DNA of 64,000 nucleotides from Taibaiella sp041660405. GTDB lineage: Bacteria; Bacteroidota; Bacteroidia; Chitinophagales; Chitinophagaceae. This document shows, piece by piece, positions 1 to 8,879 of this stretch. A model generated the notes under the pieces. That model saw only the letters and a list, made by a program, of their open reading frames with translations, did no database searches and was not told the origin of the DNA. Each line of letters begins with the position of its first letter. Within the stretch, counting starts at the first letter, position 1. Location of the stretch: the NCBI GenBank assembly GCA_041660405.1, contig JBAZWL010000006.1, positions 1 to 64,000 on the forward strand. Direction: 5' to 3'. The translations under genes were made by a program, and so were the position numbers.

Positions 1-455
1 GCCACAGTGAGATCAGGAGAAACCTGGATTGCTCTTGCAGAAACAATATTCATTACCTGGTCGGCTTTCTGTTCCAGGTTACGTGCAGTATTTTCGCTGC
101 CACCGTCTTTTTTGCCACTAACTACAATTTCTCCCAGTTGTTTTCCATTTTCAGGCTCCAGATGTATGTTAGGGGTAAGATCTTGTTCCTCAATTATGGT
201 TACCAGCTGTGTAAACAAATGGGCACCCATGTAAGTGACTTTAAGGGTGTAAGTTCCGGTAGGTACTTGTTTCAGTTGAAAGCTACCATCCAGACCTGCA
301 ATTGCATTAAATTCCGGTTTTTCAAGAAGCGCAATCACTGCTCCGACGGCCGGCTCACCAGTGCCCGGCTCTGTAATATGGCCTTTAATGTCGCCTGCTT
401 TGCTAATAGCCGGGATCAGTAAAAGAATAAATAATAGCTGTAATAAACGGCTCAT
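1..455 (-). CDS. TonB-dependent receptor, N-terminal part (cut by window edge)
   Basis: The first 151 codons of a minus-strand gene that runs off the left edge. Translation from the ATG at 455 begins MSRLLQLLFILLLIPAISKA, a clear signal peptide. It is followed by a carboxypeptidase-regulatory-like beta-sandwich (about residues 22-105, with GHITEPGTGEPAVGA, then DGSFQLKQVPTGTYTLKV). The start of a TonB plug follows, with GEIVVSGKKD and the helix ending SARAIQVSP. This domain order is usual for Bacteroidota outer-membrane receptors that import large substrates with TonB energy. The barrel is outside the window, so substrate and SusC membership cannot be judged. No obvious TAnnTTTG promoter box was found just upstream. 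Confidence 0.85.
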   Translation of the reverse strand, partial: MSRLLQLLFILLLIPAISKAGDIKGHITEPGTGEPAVGAVIALLEKPEFNAIAGLDGSFQLKQVPTGTYTLKVTYMGAHLFTQLVTIIEEQDLTPNIHLEPENGKQLGEIVVSGKKDGGSENTARNLEQKADQVMNIVSARAIQVSPDLTV

Positions 456-670
456 GAAGAGGCTTTTTTTTGACTCAGCAAATGTGCAGCGGCAAATCAC
501 GACTTGCAATTTTTGAGGGTAAACAAAAAAGAAGCAACGTTACAGGAAGCGTATATAAAGTGTGAACAAAGGCAACAATGAGTGATTAAATTATTGGTTA
601 TCAGTTGTTACAAGTGTAACCAAAACTTCATTAAGAAATTATTTCCGTAACATTAACGCAATGTTACCTG

Positions 671-2383
671 TTAAATGCCTTGAAGAAATGTACTCAGGTT
701 TTCTCCCTGATCCAGGTTCAGTTTCTTTCTGAGACGATAGCGTGCTACACGCAGACTATCCTGTGAGATGCCTAATATAGTTGCTATGTCATTTGAACTG
801 AGGTTCATTTTCAATAAAGAAATCAGCCGCATCTCAGATGATGTCAGTTCCTCTGAATACTGTTTCAGGTTTTGGAAAAAAGAATGATGGATCTGCTCAA
901 ATGTATTCCTGAATTCTTCCCAATATTTATCATTATTGAAATTCTGGTTGATCTGCTGGATCAATTCCCTGATCGGTTTTTTCTGGTCCCGTTTGTCATC
1001 TTTGGACATAATATCCAACCTGCCGCGCAGGTCTTCCAACAATTGATTTTTCTGAATAATGTGAAGTGTATGGGTACTCAGCTCTTTTGTTTTAATTTCA
1101 ATTTGTTGTTTCAGATTTTCCTCTTCCAATTCACGGCTTTTAAGCTCCGCATCCATTTTTTCCTTTTCCAACTGACGGTTTCTGATCTCTGTTTTCAAAT
1201 TTTCTTCTTCCAATTGGCGGCTCTTTAATTCAACTTCTGAAAGTTTATGTTGTGTTTCAAAAAACTGCTTATCCTTTTCATGAAGAAATTGCTCCGTTCT
1301 GATCCTCATCTTCTGCCTGCTGATAATAGAAATACTTAATACAATTAAGAGTATGATGACAATAACTATGGCAACTGCAATAATGGTGTTGGTCCTTTTT
1401 TCATTTTGCAGATGTTCGATTTCTTTATTCTTTTTATTGATATCATATTGTACCTGGAGGAAAGCCATTTGCTTATTGCTTTCTTCAGAATATATTTCCA
1501 GTAAATGCCTGCGGCTGAGTTCAAGGTAATTAAATGCGCTATCGTCCTGATGCAAAAGATGATAGGCTTTCCCGATGTCGCGGTAGGCAGAGCTTACCTG
1601 GTACCGTTCTTTATATTGAAGTGCAAGCTTAAGCGCCAGGAAAGATTGTTGAAGACCTTCGGTATAATTTCCGGTTTTCCGGTAAATGTCACCGATATTG
1701 TTCAGCACTTCTATTTTATCTATTTCCACACCTTCCTTTTCGTAAAGAGATAGCGCTTGCGTGAAATAATCTTTTGCAAGATCAAAATGTTCCAGATCCT
1801 CTTGTATGCTACCCAGGTTTTCATAGATCTTGGCCATGCCTTTCCTGTCGTTGACTGCAGTGTAAGCTTTTAAGGCCATGTTCTGATAATACAAAGCACT
1901 ATCATACTGTTGTTGTTTCTCGTACAGGTGTCCTATATGGCCGTAAGTATTGCCAATACCTTTCTGGTCTTTCAGTTTCAGGTAAATGGAGATTGCCTTG
2001 TTGTACTGCTTGCGTGCATTTTCCGGATTCCGGCTATAGTAGTACAGTATCCCCATATCATTGGCATTGGAAGCCATCAATCTATATTGATGTTCCTGCT
2101 CAAATAATTGTTCGGCCTGCAAATGGTATTCCAATGACTGTGAAAAATGTCCGAGATGATAACACATATTCCCCATTTGCTGCAAGTCAGTAGCTGCAAG
2201 GGTAAATTGTTTGGCTGTAACGGCAGACTTATAACTTTCCTTAAGTTTTAAAAAGGCAGTGGTAGGTTCAGGATAGGGATTCCTTTCTAATTGATCGATG
2301 CGAAGATCACGTTCTTCCTGGGCTGAAGATGCAAATGGAGCAAAGAAAGAAAGAGAAAGGATTGCAATCAGAATTTTATTCAT
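671..2383 (-). CDS. TPR-repeat membrane protein with C-terminal HTH (LuxR-like regulator)
   Basis: 570 aa. A signal peptide (about 1-20, ending FASSAQ) is followed by tandem tetratricopeptide repeats over about residues 30-300 (repeated YxxALYYQNMAL / DLAKDYFTQALSLY patterns). One transmembrane helix lies near 335-357 (IIAVAIVIVIILLIVLSI). A charged coiled coil rich in LEEENLK / RQLEKEK runs to about 440. The C-terminal 60 residues form a helix-turn-helix of LuxR type (SSNDIATILGISQDSLRVARYRLRKKL). This topology puts the TPR sensor outside the cytoplasm and the DNA-binding domain inside, as in other one-piece Bacteroidota regulators. No kinase or receiver domain is present. Target genes are unknown; the neighbouring TonB receptor is only a guess. 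Confidence 0.8.
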   Translation of the reverse strand: MNKILIAILSLSFFAPFASSAQEERDLRIDQLERNPYPEPTTAFLKLKESYKSAVTAKQFTLAATDLQQMGNMCYHLGHFSQSLEYHLQAEQLFEQEHQYRLMASNANDMGILYYYSRNPENARKQYNKAISIYLKLKDQKGIGNTYGHIGHLYEKQQQYDSALYYQNMALKAYTAVNDRKGMAKIYENLGSIQEDLEHFDLAKDYFTQALSLYEKEGVEIDKIEVLNNIGDIYRKTGNYTEGLQQSFLALKLALQYKERYQVSSAYRDIGKAYHLLHQDDSAFNYLELSRRHLLEIYSEESNKQMAFLQVQYDINKKNKEIEHLQNEKRTNTIIAVAIVIVIILLIVLSISIISRQKMRIRTEQFLHEKDKQFFETQHKLSEVELKSRQLEEENLKTEIRNRQLEKEKMDAELKSRELEEENLKQQIEIKTKELSTHTLHIIQKNQLLEDLRGRLDIMSKDDKRDQKKPIRELIQQINQNFNNDKYWEEFRNTFEQIHHSFFQNLKQYSEELTSSEMRLISLLKMNLSSNDIATILGISQDSLRVARYRLRKKLNLDQGENLSTFLQGI

Positions 2384-2627
2384 AACAACACATATTCACC
2401 GGTAATGATCATACAGACCAGGGCAGTGCCTGCAAAGAACGTGTTTGAATATGATGTAATTGTTAAGCGGGTAAACTATCAGAATCCCTGGGCTCAGTTA
2501 CCAGCGGGACAAAATGAACGAGGCTTTTATGCCAATGTCATTAAAAAGTATTCATTACGAAGACAAAGCGATTTTTTTTGATAATGCCCTGTTGAAGAAA
2601 AAAACTGATTATTTTCTTTTCAAAAAA

Positions 2628-2658
2628 TTGGAAAATCAAAAACTCTATGTTACTTTTG
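2628..2658 (+). promoter_or_regulatory. Promoter of the tRNA-Val pair
   Basis: A TTG at 2628-2630 lies 20 bases before TACTTTTG at 2651-2658, matching the Bacteroidota primary sigma pattern (TTG, 17-23 bases, TAnnTTTG). The first tRNA begins 38 bases after the -7 box. The 311 bases between the upstream TPR gene and this tRNA hold no supported gene. Confidence 0.6.
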
Positions 2659-2695
2659 CACTCCCTTAAACGATAAGCGAAATGGTATTAGTTCA

Positions 2696-2770
2696 GGAGG
2701 CATAGCTCAGCTGGTTCAGAGCATCTGCCTTACAAGCAGAGGGTCCGCGGTTCGAATCCGTGTGCCTCCA
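2696..2770 (+). tRNA. tRNA-Val (anticodon UAC), copy 1
   Basis: A 75-nt cloverleaf. Acceptor stem GGAGGCA pairs with TGCCTCC and the discriminator base is A. The D arm contains GCTCAGCTGGTTCAGAGC. Anticodon stem TCTGC/GCAGA encloses the loop CTTACAA, giving anticodon TAC (valine GUA). The T arm contains GGTTCGAATCC. The 3' CCA is not encoded. It is identical in sequence to the second copy 36 bases downstream. Confidence 0.97.
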
Positions 2771-2806
2771 AAACATAAATTTTTAGTTCTTTTAGTATTA
2801 GTTTCA

Positions 2807-2881
2807 GGAGGCATAGCTCAGCTGGTTCAGAGCATCTGCCTTACAAGCAGAGGGTCCGCGGTTCGAATCCGTGTGCCTCCA
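2807..2881 (+). tRNA. tRNA-Val (anticodon UAC), copy 2
   Basis: This 75-nt gene is identical to copy 1. The duplication also includes part of the 5' flank (AGTATTAGTTTCA versus GGTATTAGTTCA), pointing to a tandem duplication of a unit of about 111 bp. No separate promoter box is seen between the copies, so they are probably co-transcribed and end at the terminator just downstream. Confidence 0.97.
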
Positions 2882-2886
2882 CTTCC

Positions 2887-2916
2887 AAAACCTCACAATC
2901 ATTTGTGAGGTTTTTT
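2887..2916. terminator. Rho-independent terminator after tRNA-Val pair (bidirectional)
   Basis: Stem CCTCACAA / TTGTGAGG with a TCAT loop, flanked by AAAA on the left and TTTTTT on the right. It can serve the tRNAs on the plus strand and the convergent bshC gene on the minus strand. Confidence 0.85.
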
Positions 2917-2943
2917 GCTTTTGGGCTCTTTGAAGCTTGCTAA

Positions 2944-4545
2944 TTATTTTTTCTCCTCCATCCTAATCATCAGGAACTGATCTCCATAAGGAAGCGTAGC
3001 CTGCATCAGTGTATCAAAGAATTGCCAGCCTTGTTCCAGGTAGTAAGGCATAAAAGTATCATATCGTTCCTGGAGCGATTCGTTTGGGAATAATTTGCTC
3101 TTCAGTTTATATATCTGGGAAAGCTGTTCTGCCATATTCCTTTTTTCTGCCCGTATCATTTTCTTTTCCATGGTATCCAGCTGGTGCCGCATTTTAGTTA
3201 AGGCAGCTTCTGCACTGGATCTTAGGGTAATGTCAATGTTTACTGCTTTGATCTTTACCTGGTCAAAAATATTGTTCATCTGCTGACGAATATCTTCCAG
3301 TTGGAGGTCTTTATGTGTATGCTTAAATACGAAAGAACGAACCAGTTTCTCTGACGATTGAAAAATTTCTTCGTCGGTAAGGCCGGTTTTGCGTTGCAGT
3401 GATGTTGAATGATGATCAATCCATAACACGGATTGACGCAGAATAAGAGCAGGAAAAAAGATTTTGTAATGTTCAAATACCGGCTTTAGTTGTAACCAAT
3501 AGGCTACCTCACTTCCGCCACCTATAAAAGCAACATTGGGCAGGATGGTTTCCTGGAAAAGACCACGCAGTATTACATTCGGACTAAACCGTTCCGGATG
3601 TTCTTCCACTTCTTTTATTAATGTTTCTTTGTTCCATTTAACATCGGTACGTAAAACTTTCCAGCCATCAGCCGTTTGTTCGATACGTTCCCGGATATCG
3701 TCTTTCAGGTAAAAAAGATTGATGGGCCTGGAAAATGCCTGCGCAGTATAATTTTTATTTAAGGCATCACTGGTCTGTTGTACCAGTTCGTTAGCTACAG
3801 GTTGCAACAACTCTTGCTTTAGTACAGGGATAAATAACTTTTTCAATTCAGCATCATCCGGATCAATAACAACAACACCATATTTTCCCAAGAACTCATT
3901 TACAATATAGCGGGTAGCATCTGCAATTGTATTCCCTTTTTTATAGGCACTAAGTATAACGTCTTTCAAATGTTCTGCATATTCTCCCGGTGGGCCAACT
4001 AAGGCCATAAGCTGGTTCAGCAAAGGTTGCAGGTCATCAGTTGACATGCGGCCTACAGCACCTGTCTGTTCTGTCTGCCACCTGAATTTAATCCCGTTAA
4101 AGCGGAATACACCAAGCTCATCAAGATCATTGTCTTCAGAACCGATATAAAATACAGGAACAAAATTCAGCTCCTTGTGGTTAGTCTTAAGGTGCTGCGC
4201 AAGCTTTGCTGCATGTATTATTTTGTAAATAAAATATAAGTAACCCGTCATCAGGTTAGGCTGATGAGCGGTGCAAATGGTGAACGTATTTTCATGGCTA
4301 AGCAACTCGATATTATCAAGCACTTCTTTGCGTAGAGAGTAATTGCTGTATTGTTTTTTAAGTACTTCAACCAATACCTTTCTGTTCACAGGGAATTGCT
4401 TCCTCGCCTCTATGGCCTTTTTCAAGCCTTCATCATCGGGACTAAAAGCAGAAAATGATCTTAAAAATTCGTTACCGGCAAGGTAATCGATGTTTAACGG
4501 AGAAAAAAAAGTAGTGGCTTGATGCGAAATACAGGCTGTTTCCAC
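2944..4545 (-). CDS. bshC: Putative cysteine ligase BshC, bacillithiol biosynthesis
   Basis: 533 aa, the usual length of the family. BshC is thought to add cysteine to glucosaminyl-malate in the last step of bacillithiol synthesis, in the cytoplasm. Family-typical blocks are visible: TAHQPNLMTGYLYFIYKIIHAAKLA (about residues 93-117), VPVFYIGSEDNDLDEL (about 128-143) and FIGGGSEVAYWLQLKPVFEH in the second half. A C-terminal coiled coil follows (about 440-500). Translation starts at a GTG; a TAnnTTTG box lies 27 bases upstream and no ATG start fits. BshA and BshB are not in the window. It is a single-gene unit facing the tRNA pair. Confidence 0.9.
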   Translation of the reverse strand: METACISHQATTFFSPLNIDYLAGNEFLRSFSAFSPDDEGLKKAIEARKQFPVNRKVLVEVLKKQYSNYSLRKEVLDNIELLSHENTFTICTAHQPNLMTGYLYFIYKIIHAAKLAQHLKTNHKELNFVPVFYIGSEDNDLDELGVFRFNGIKFRWQTEQTGAVGRMSTDDLQPLLNQLMALVGPPGEYAEHLKDVILSAYKKGNTIADATRYIVNEFLGKYGVVVIDPDDAELKKLFIPVLKQELLQPVANELVQQTSDALNKNYTAQAFSRPINLFYLKDDIRERIEQTADGWKVLRTDVKWNKETLIKEVEEHPERFSPNVILRGLFQETILPNVAFIGGGSEVAYWLQLKPVFEHYKIFFPALILRQSVLWIDHHSTSLQRKTGLTDEEIFQSSEKLVRSFVFKHTHKDLQLEDIRQQMNNIFDQVKIKAVNIDITLRSSAEAALTKMRHQLDTMEKKMIRAEKRNMAEQLSQIYKLKSKLFPNESLQERYDTFMPYYLEQGWQFFDTLMQATLPYGDQFLMIRMEEKK

Positions 4546-4571
4546 GGAGTTTGCTGATTTTATGAACCTAG

Positions 4572-4605
4572 CAAATGTAGCAGGAAATGATTAAAGAGTG
4601 GTCAA
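4572..4605 (-). promoter_or_regulatory. bshC promoter
   Basis: On the minus strand, TACATTTG (4579-4572) matches the -7 consensus TAnnTTTG. A TTG (4605-4603) lies 23 bases upstream. The box sits 26 bases before the GTG start of bshC and supports that short leader. Confidence 0.55.
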
Positions 4606-4648
4606 GAAAGGGTTAATAAGCTGATAAAGTAAGTTGATAATGTAATAC

Positions 4649-5242
4649 TTATTTAATCTCCAAGCCACGGATCTCTTTTAATTTTTGAAGGGCGCTATCT
4701 TTATTCATTAACGGAATACCGGCTTGCAATACGCAAAACAATTGCATGTCTTGTTTATATATAGTAGCATCAGCCTGCTTCAATACTTGCATCACTTCAT
4801 TCATAATGGAATAGTCATATTCCAATGTTACAGCAAATTCAATATTCTTCTCCACAGTAGGGGCAGCACCAAGGCATTCCGCTGCAGTCGTTTTATAGGC
4901 GTTAATAAGGCCGGGAACACCTAGCAATGTTCCACCGAAATAACGAACCACTACCACCAGCACATTGCTTAAACCCGCACTGTCAATCTGCCCGAGAATA
5001 GGCCTGCCGGCGCTTCCTGAAGGTTCACCATCGTCATTGGCCCTGAATTGAAGTCCATCTGTACCTATGCGATAAGCATAACAATGATGTACTGCTTTTG
5101 GATGCTCTTTCTTTAAAATTTGTAAACAAGTTTTAACATCATCTGTAGACGAAACCGGGAAGGCATAGCCATGAAATTTACTCCCTCTATCCTTGAATTC
5201 TGAATACGATTTTTCTGATATGGTCTTATAGGTAAGTTGCAT
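4649..5242 (-). CDS. YigZ / IMPACT family protein
   Basis: 197 aa, typical for bacterial YigZ proteins. The N-terminal IMPACT domain (UPF0029, about 1-115) contains SKFHGYAFPV, HHCYAYRIG and the hallmark NDDGEPSGSAGRPIL. The C-terminal DUF1949-like ferredoxin-fold region (about 130-195) is also present. The family is related to eukaryotic IMPACT, a regulator of the GCN2 pathway, and to a ribosome-associated fold; the bacterial role is not settled. It starts at an ATG 20 bases after the stop of the methyltransferase gene (order ribD, methyltransferase, yigZ on the minus strand), so co-transcription is likely. Confidence 0.88.
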   Translation of the reverse strand: MQLTYKTISEKSYSEFKDRGSKFHGYAFPVSSTDDVKTCLQILKKEHPKAVHHCYAYRIGTDGLQFRANDDGEPSGSAGRPILGQIDSAGLSNVLVVVVRYFGGTLLGVPGLINAYKTTAAECLGAAPTVEKNIEFAVTLEYDYSIMNEVMQVLKQADATIYKQDMQLFCVLQAGIPLMNKDSALQKLKEIRGLEIK

Positions 5243-5261
5243 TAATTTTCTTCCAATCTTT

Positions 5262-6074
5262 TTAAACAGGATTATTTGTTTTCACTGCTGTAACGGAATA
5301 CATGACTGGAATAAGCGTATCCATGTCTGTAAATCTGTATACACCATCTTCAGCTTTTTCCATACCAGCAAAACAATTGTAATGAGAAAAATCATACTCC
5401 CTGAAACCAGTTATCATCATATTGTTTTGAAGCAAGCCATTGAAAACCTCATCCAGGCTATGGTTCCAGCTTATTTCCTGGTAACTTATGGGAGCATTAC
5501 GGTCTGTATACGTTCCCGTAGTATCATCAATAATAGCTTCTTTGTTGAAATAGCTGTATTGAATTTTGGTAAACGCATTATCAAACATCCAGACTACGGG
5601 ATGAAATTCAGCTAGGATAAACTGCCCTCCTGGTTTAAGAAAATGATCAATAATCTTTCCCCACTTTTGAAGGTCAGGTAACCAACCTATTACACCATAG
5701 GAAGTGAATACAATGTCAAACTGGCCTTGTAACACCTGCGGCAGATTATACACATCACCGCATATAAATGTTGCATCCAACCCAAGCTCATCATTCATGG
5801 ATCTGGCCTTATCAATAGATTTATCAGAAAGGTCTATACCTGTTACTTTCGCGCCCATTCTTGCTAATGAAAGACTATCCATCCCGAAGTGACATTGCAG
5901 GTGCAATATAGTTTTGCCTTTTACATCTCCCAGCAGCGCAAGCTCCGTTTTATTCAGGGAACTTTTACCTGCCATAAAACCCGGCACATCGTAAAATGAG
6001 GAGCCAATGTGAACAGTGGTCCGTTTATTCCAGGCATCCTTATTGGTTTCGGTATAGTTGTTGGGTATGTTCAT
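5262..6074 (-). CDS. Class I SAM-dependent methyltransferase
   Basis: 270 aa. A methyltransferase-11 type Rossmann domain spans about residues 50-155: motif I ILHLQCHFGMDSLSLARMGA, the acidic GIDLS at the end of beta-2, the FICGDVYNLP motif, and FDIVFTSYGVIGWLPD for motif IV. The C-terminal half holds a substrate lid. The small-molecule substrate cannot be told from sequence. Motif I has Cys-His where GxGxG is usual (LQCHFGMDS), a variant common in this subfamily. The gene begins inside the last 35 bases of ribD in another frame, which suggests translational coupling and possibly a linked function, though no flavin methylation role is known to me. Confidence 0.8.
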   Translation of the reverse strand: MNIPNNYTETNKDAWNKRTTVHIGSSFYDVPGFMAGKSSLNKTELALLGDVKGKTILHLQCHFGMDSLSLARMGAKVTGIDLSDKSIDKARSMNDELGLDATFICGDVYNLPQVLQGQFDIVFTSYGVIGWLPDLQKWGKIIDHFLKPGGQFILAEFHPVVWMFDNAFTKIQYSYFNKEAIIDDTTGTYTDRNAPISYQEISWNHSLDEVFNGLLQNNMMITGFREYDFSHYNCFAGMEKAEDGVYRFTDMDTLIPVMYSVTAVKTNNPV

Positions 6075-7098
6075 GGTGGTAAATATTTATAGAATCATTT
6101 TGCAGTTGAAGCTGATCTGCTCTGATGCTGTTTTTAAGTTGTGGTGCTTTTGTTCCTCGCTGTAAAAGATGCGGTGTTTTGAAAACAACAGCCTCATCCC
6201 AAAGATCCGTATCTATAAAGGCTTGCAGCGTTTTACTGCCGCCTTCAATAATAATGGAATTAATATTTTTAAGCAGCTCCATGATCTGTTGTGCGAAGGA
6301 GCGGTCACGATTCAGCTGCAACCATTGAATATTTTCTTTTTCTTCTGACTTCAGATAATTAAAAACAATAGTACGCTGGCTTTGGTCAAAAAGTTGCAAC
6401 TCATGAGGTAGTTTTAATTCAGGATCTATCACAATTCTTAGGGGTTGTTTTCCTGAACCGTAGCGGTTATTCAACTTTGGATTGTCGTGTAAAGCAGTGT
6501 TGTAGCCTACCAATATAGCATCTTCTTCACTACGCATTTTTTGCACCATTTTTTGAGAAAAGATATTGGATAGCATAAAATGCTTCCCCCCTTCAGGTGC
6601 TATAAAAGCATCATCGCTTTGTGCCCATTTCAATATGATGTAAGGTCTGCTTAATTCCTGACGGGTAAAGAATCTTCGGTTCAACCACCTGCATTCTTTT
6701 TCAAGAACTCCAAGCGTTACCTTAACACCAGCAGCTTTCAGTTTTGCAATCCCTTTTCCGGATACTTCTTTAAAGGAATCAGTACAGCCTATTATTACTT
6801 CAGGAATATTGTGTTGTACGATAAGATCTGCACAGGGTGGGGTTTTGCCATAATGAGCACAAGGCTCAAGGCTTACGTACAGTGTACTTTTACGGATCAG
6901 TTCACGATTATCATCTGATACTGATGCAATACAATTCACTTCTGCATGTGCCTGTCCATATTGTTTATGCCAGCCTTCGCCTATTATCTGGTTGTTGTAC
7001 ACCAGCACAGCACCAACCATAGGGTTAGGCGATACATGACCGGCACCTTTTAAGGCCAGGTCGATACAGCGTTGCATATATTGTTCCCGTATATTCAT
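6040..7098 (-). CDS. ribD: Bifunctional riboflavin biosynthesis deaminase/reductase RibD
   Basis: 352 aa. The protein deaminates 2,5-diamino-6-ribosylamino-4-pyrimidinone 5'-phosphate, then reduces the ribosyl side chain with NADPH (riboflavin pathway, cytoplasm). The N-terminal CMP/dCMP-type deaminase domain shows zinc ligands H51-A-E53 and the cysteines in PCAHYGKTPPC (C80, C89). The C-terminal reductase domain (about 150-350) has RPYIILKWAQSDD, EDAILVGYNTALHDNPKLNNR and SIIIEGGSKTLQAFI. Length and order match the family. Other rib genes are not in the window, as is usual for scattered rib genes in Bacteroidota. Confidence 0.95.
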   Translation of the reverse strand: MNIREQYMQRCIDLALKGAGHVSPNPMVGAVLVYNNQIIGEGWHKQYGQAHAEVNCIASVSDDNRELIRKSTLYVSLEPCAHYGKTPPCADLIVQHNIPEVIIGCTDSFKEVSGKGIAKLKAAGVKVTLGVLEKECRWLNRRFFTRQELSRPYIILKWAQSDDAFIAPEGGKHFMLSNIFSQKMVQKMRSEEDAILVGYNTALHDNPKLNNRYGSGKQPLRIVIDPELKLPHELQLFDQSQRTIVFNYLKSEEKENIQWLQLNRDRSFAQQIMELLKNINSIIIEGGSKTLQAFIDTDLWDEAVVFKTPHLLQRGTKAPQLKNSIRADQLQLQNDSINIYHHEHTQQLYRNQ

Positions 7099-7107
7099 AG
7101 CTAAAAA

Positions 7108-7134
7108 TAAAGACGCACCAGCAGCGCGTCTTTA
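7108..7134 (-). terminator. Terminator downstream of the YHS lipoprotein gene
   Basis: A 9-bp stem TAAAGACGC / GCGTCTTTA with a 9-nt loop. Read on the minus strand it is followed by a T-rich run (TTTATTTTTAG). It lies between the YHS gene and ribD, which suggests that ribD has its own transcription start. Confidence 0.65.
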
Positions 7135-7153
7135 TCTGTACAATTTTATAACG

Positions 7154-7450
7154 TTAGCCTTTCTTTGGTTCTTCTTTTTTACTATACTTTTCAGGGTTCT
7201 TTGCAAAGGTCTCTTTGCAATGCGGACTGCAGAACCATGTAGTATCGGTACCGGTTACACTATATTCAGTCCAGGTATTATCCTTTTCCATACCACATAC
7301 AGGATCCAAAGTTACAGCAGTTTTGGGTTGTTCTGTAGTAGTTTCAGCAGCGGGCTTTTCTTCTGTCTTATCATCAGTGGTACTCACTTTCATATTGCAT
7401 GATGCTGCGAATAACAATACGACAGCAGAAAGGAAGCTAAGTTTTTTCAT
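7154..7450 (-). CDS. YHS-domain lipoprotein (metal-binding)
   Basis: 98 aa. A lipoprotein signal with lipobox FAASC (Cys18) is followed by a linker rich in Glu, Thr and Pro (about 22-45). A YHS domain (about 48-90) follows, with DPVCGMEKDN and WFCSPHCKETFAKNPEKY. The cysteines of this TRASH-like domain are typical of proteins that bind transition metals such as copper. It is probably periplasmic or membrane-anchored and may bind or sense metal; no transporter is adjacent. It stands alone with its own terminator. Confidence 0.82.
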   Translation of the reverse strand: MKKLSFLSAVVLLFAASCNMKVSTTDDKTEEKPAAETTTEQPKTAVTLDPVCGMEKDNTWTEYSVTGTDTTWFCSPHCKETFAKNPEKYSKKEEPKKG

Positions 7451-7499
7451 AAGTTTTTATATTAGATCAGAAGTAAAGTTAGCTATAAAACTATTCTTT

Positions 7500-8741
7500 T
7501 TACTGTGCCGGAGTAACCGGCGTATTATCCAGGAACTTAGCAAGTGTACGGACAGATTTTTCATGATTCTTTACAAATGGATTGGTCATATCCCAAACAT
7601 AGCCTGCAAGCACGCTGCATATCTGTTCTTTAAACTGCTCACTCTTATTTTCGGCAAAGAAAATCTTAAATAAAGTGCCATCGTACCAGCCATTCACATA
7701 AGTGCGGAACACACTTACACCTTGCATGGTAGGCTCTGTATATTCTTTCTGCCAATCTACTTTTTCGCCATTAAGCTGACGTATAACAAGCTTGGCGGCA
7801 GTTTGCGCAGAAACTGTAGCTAGTGTTACACCGGAAGAAAATATAGGATCCAGGAACTCGGTTACATTGCCGGTAAGTACAAAGCCATTACCCCAGAAAG
7901 TATCTGTAGTAGCGCTCCAGCCTTGCAGGGTACGCGGTTCAAAGATCAGTTCTGCTGCGCCGAAACGTTCTTTCAGTGCCGGTTCATCGGCAATCATCGC
8001 TCTGAATTGCTCCTCTGGTGTGCCCGTATATTTTTCAAAAAATTCCGGATGGGAAACATAACCTACAGAAGTATTTCCATTATTAAACGGTATGGTCCAT
8101 ATCCAGCAATCATCGCGGTGCACATATACCACTATACGATTAGGTTCTTCTTGCTCCAAACGTCTTGGATCTGTAATGTGCGCGAACACTGTTTTACGTG
8201 CCGGCTGGCTCGAAGGTTTTTCCAGGTTAAATAACCTTGGAATTACCCTTCCATAGCCACTTCCATCTACTATAAATCTTGCTTTGACCTGGTAAGTTTC
8301 TCCTTCCTCGGGCTTGATGGTTGTAATGCTCGTACCATCATCGGCTATTTCAATTGCGGTTACTTCGTGCTTGTAAGCAATAGGTATGCCTTTACGCTCA
8401 CATTCATTAGCAAGGGTAAGGTCGAAATCTGCTCTGGGCATTTGCCAGGCATATTTCCAGCCATCGGTATGTTGTTTTTCAAAAGTAAAGTCGCAAATCT
8501 CACCGTTACGTACAAATTTCGCTCCTGCTTTTATTTGAAAATTCTGGGCATTCAAGGCATCCATAAATCCTGCTTCATCAAGGGCTTCCAGGCAGCGTGG
8601 CAAAAGGCTTTCACCAATTACGAAGCGGGGAAATTGTTGCTTCTCTACAATTCTTACATCAAAACCTGCTTCTTTAATTAAAGCTGCTGCAACGGTACCC
8701 GAAGGGCCTGCTCCAATAACCAATACATCTGTTGTAATCAT
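7500..8741 (-). CDS. Flavin-dependent halogenase-like FAD monooxygenase
   Basis: 413 aa. The N-terminal FAD-binding GAGPSG (residues 10-15) is followed by GESLLP (43-48). The halogenase signature is present as WIWTIP (213-218; W-x-W-x-I). A lysine in KAGAKF (K71) sits where halogenases carry their catalytic lysine. FVLTGNVTEFLDPIFSSGV is the second FAD contact region. Family knowledge: such enzymes make HOCl or HOBr from reduced flavin and halogenate aromatic rings; a separate flavin reductase is needed and none is nearby. The O-methyltransferase just upstream on the same strand suggests tailoring of an aromatic product, for example a flexirubin-type pigment, but no polyketide or aryl-polyene genes are in the window. 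A plain FAD hydroxylase role remains possible. Confidence 0.78.
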   Translation of the reverse strand: MITTDVLVIGAGPSGTVAAALIKEAGFDVRIVEKQQFPRFVIGESLLPRCLEALDEAGFMDALNAQNFQIKAGAKFVRNGEICDFTFEKQHTDGWKYAWQMPRADFDLTLANECERKGIPIAYKHEVTAIEIADDGTSITTIKPEEGETYQVKARFIVDGSGYGRVIPRLFNLEKPSSQPARKTVFAHITDPRRLEQEEPNRIVVYVHRDDCWIWTIPFNNGNTSVGYVSHPEFFEKYTGTPEEQFRAMIADEPALKERFGAAELIFEPRTLQGWSATTDTFWGNGFVLTGNVTEFLDPIFSSGVTLATVSAQTAAKLVIRQLNGEKVDWQKEYTEPTMQGVSVFRTYVNGWYDGTLFKIFFAENKSEQFKEQICSVLAGYVWDMTNPFVKNHEKSVRTLAKFLDNTPVTPAQ

Positions 8742-8879
8742 ACTTAAACCTGTAAGGCAATTAATGGGTGTTTAATAGGGTTTTTCTATTGATTGGTATA
8801 TATACGAAAACAGTTGGCAACCTGTCTTCATAATTAAGACGAGCAATGTTGTCTTATGTTCTCTTTTAAAAGATAATTT

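Noticed and set aside
2384..2627. Possible small gene in the gap before the tRNAs
   Set aside because: No frame with a plausible start, composition or family signature; only the tRNA promoter is supported there.
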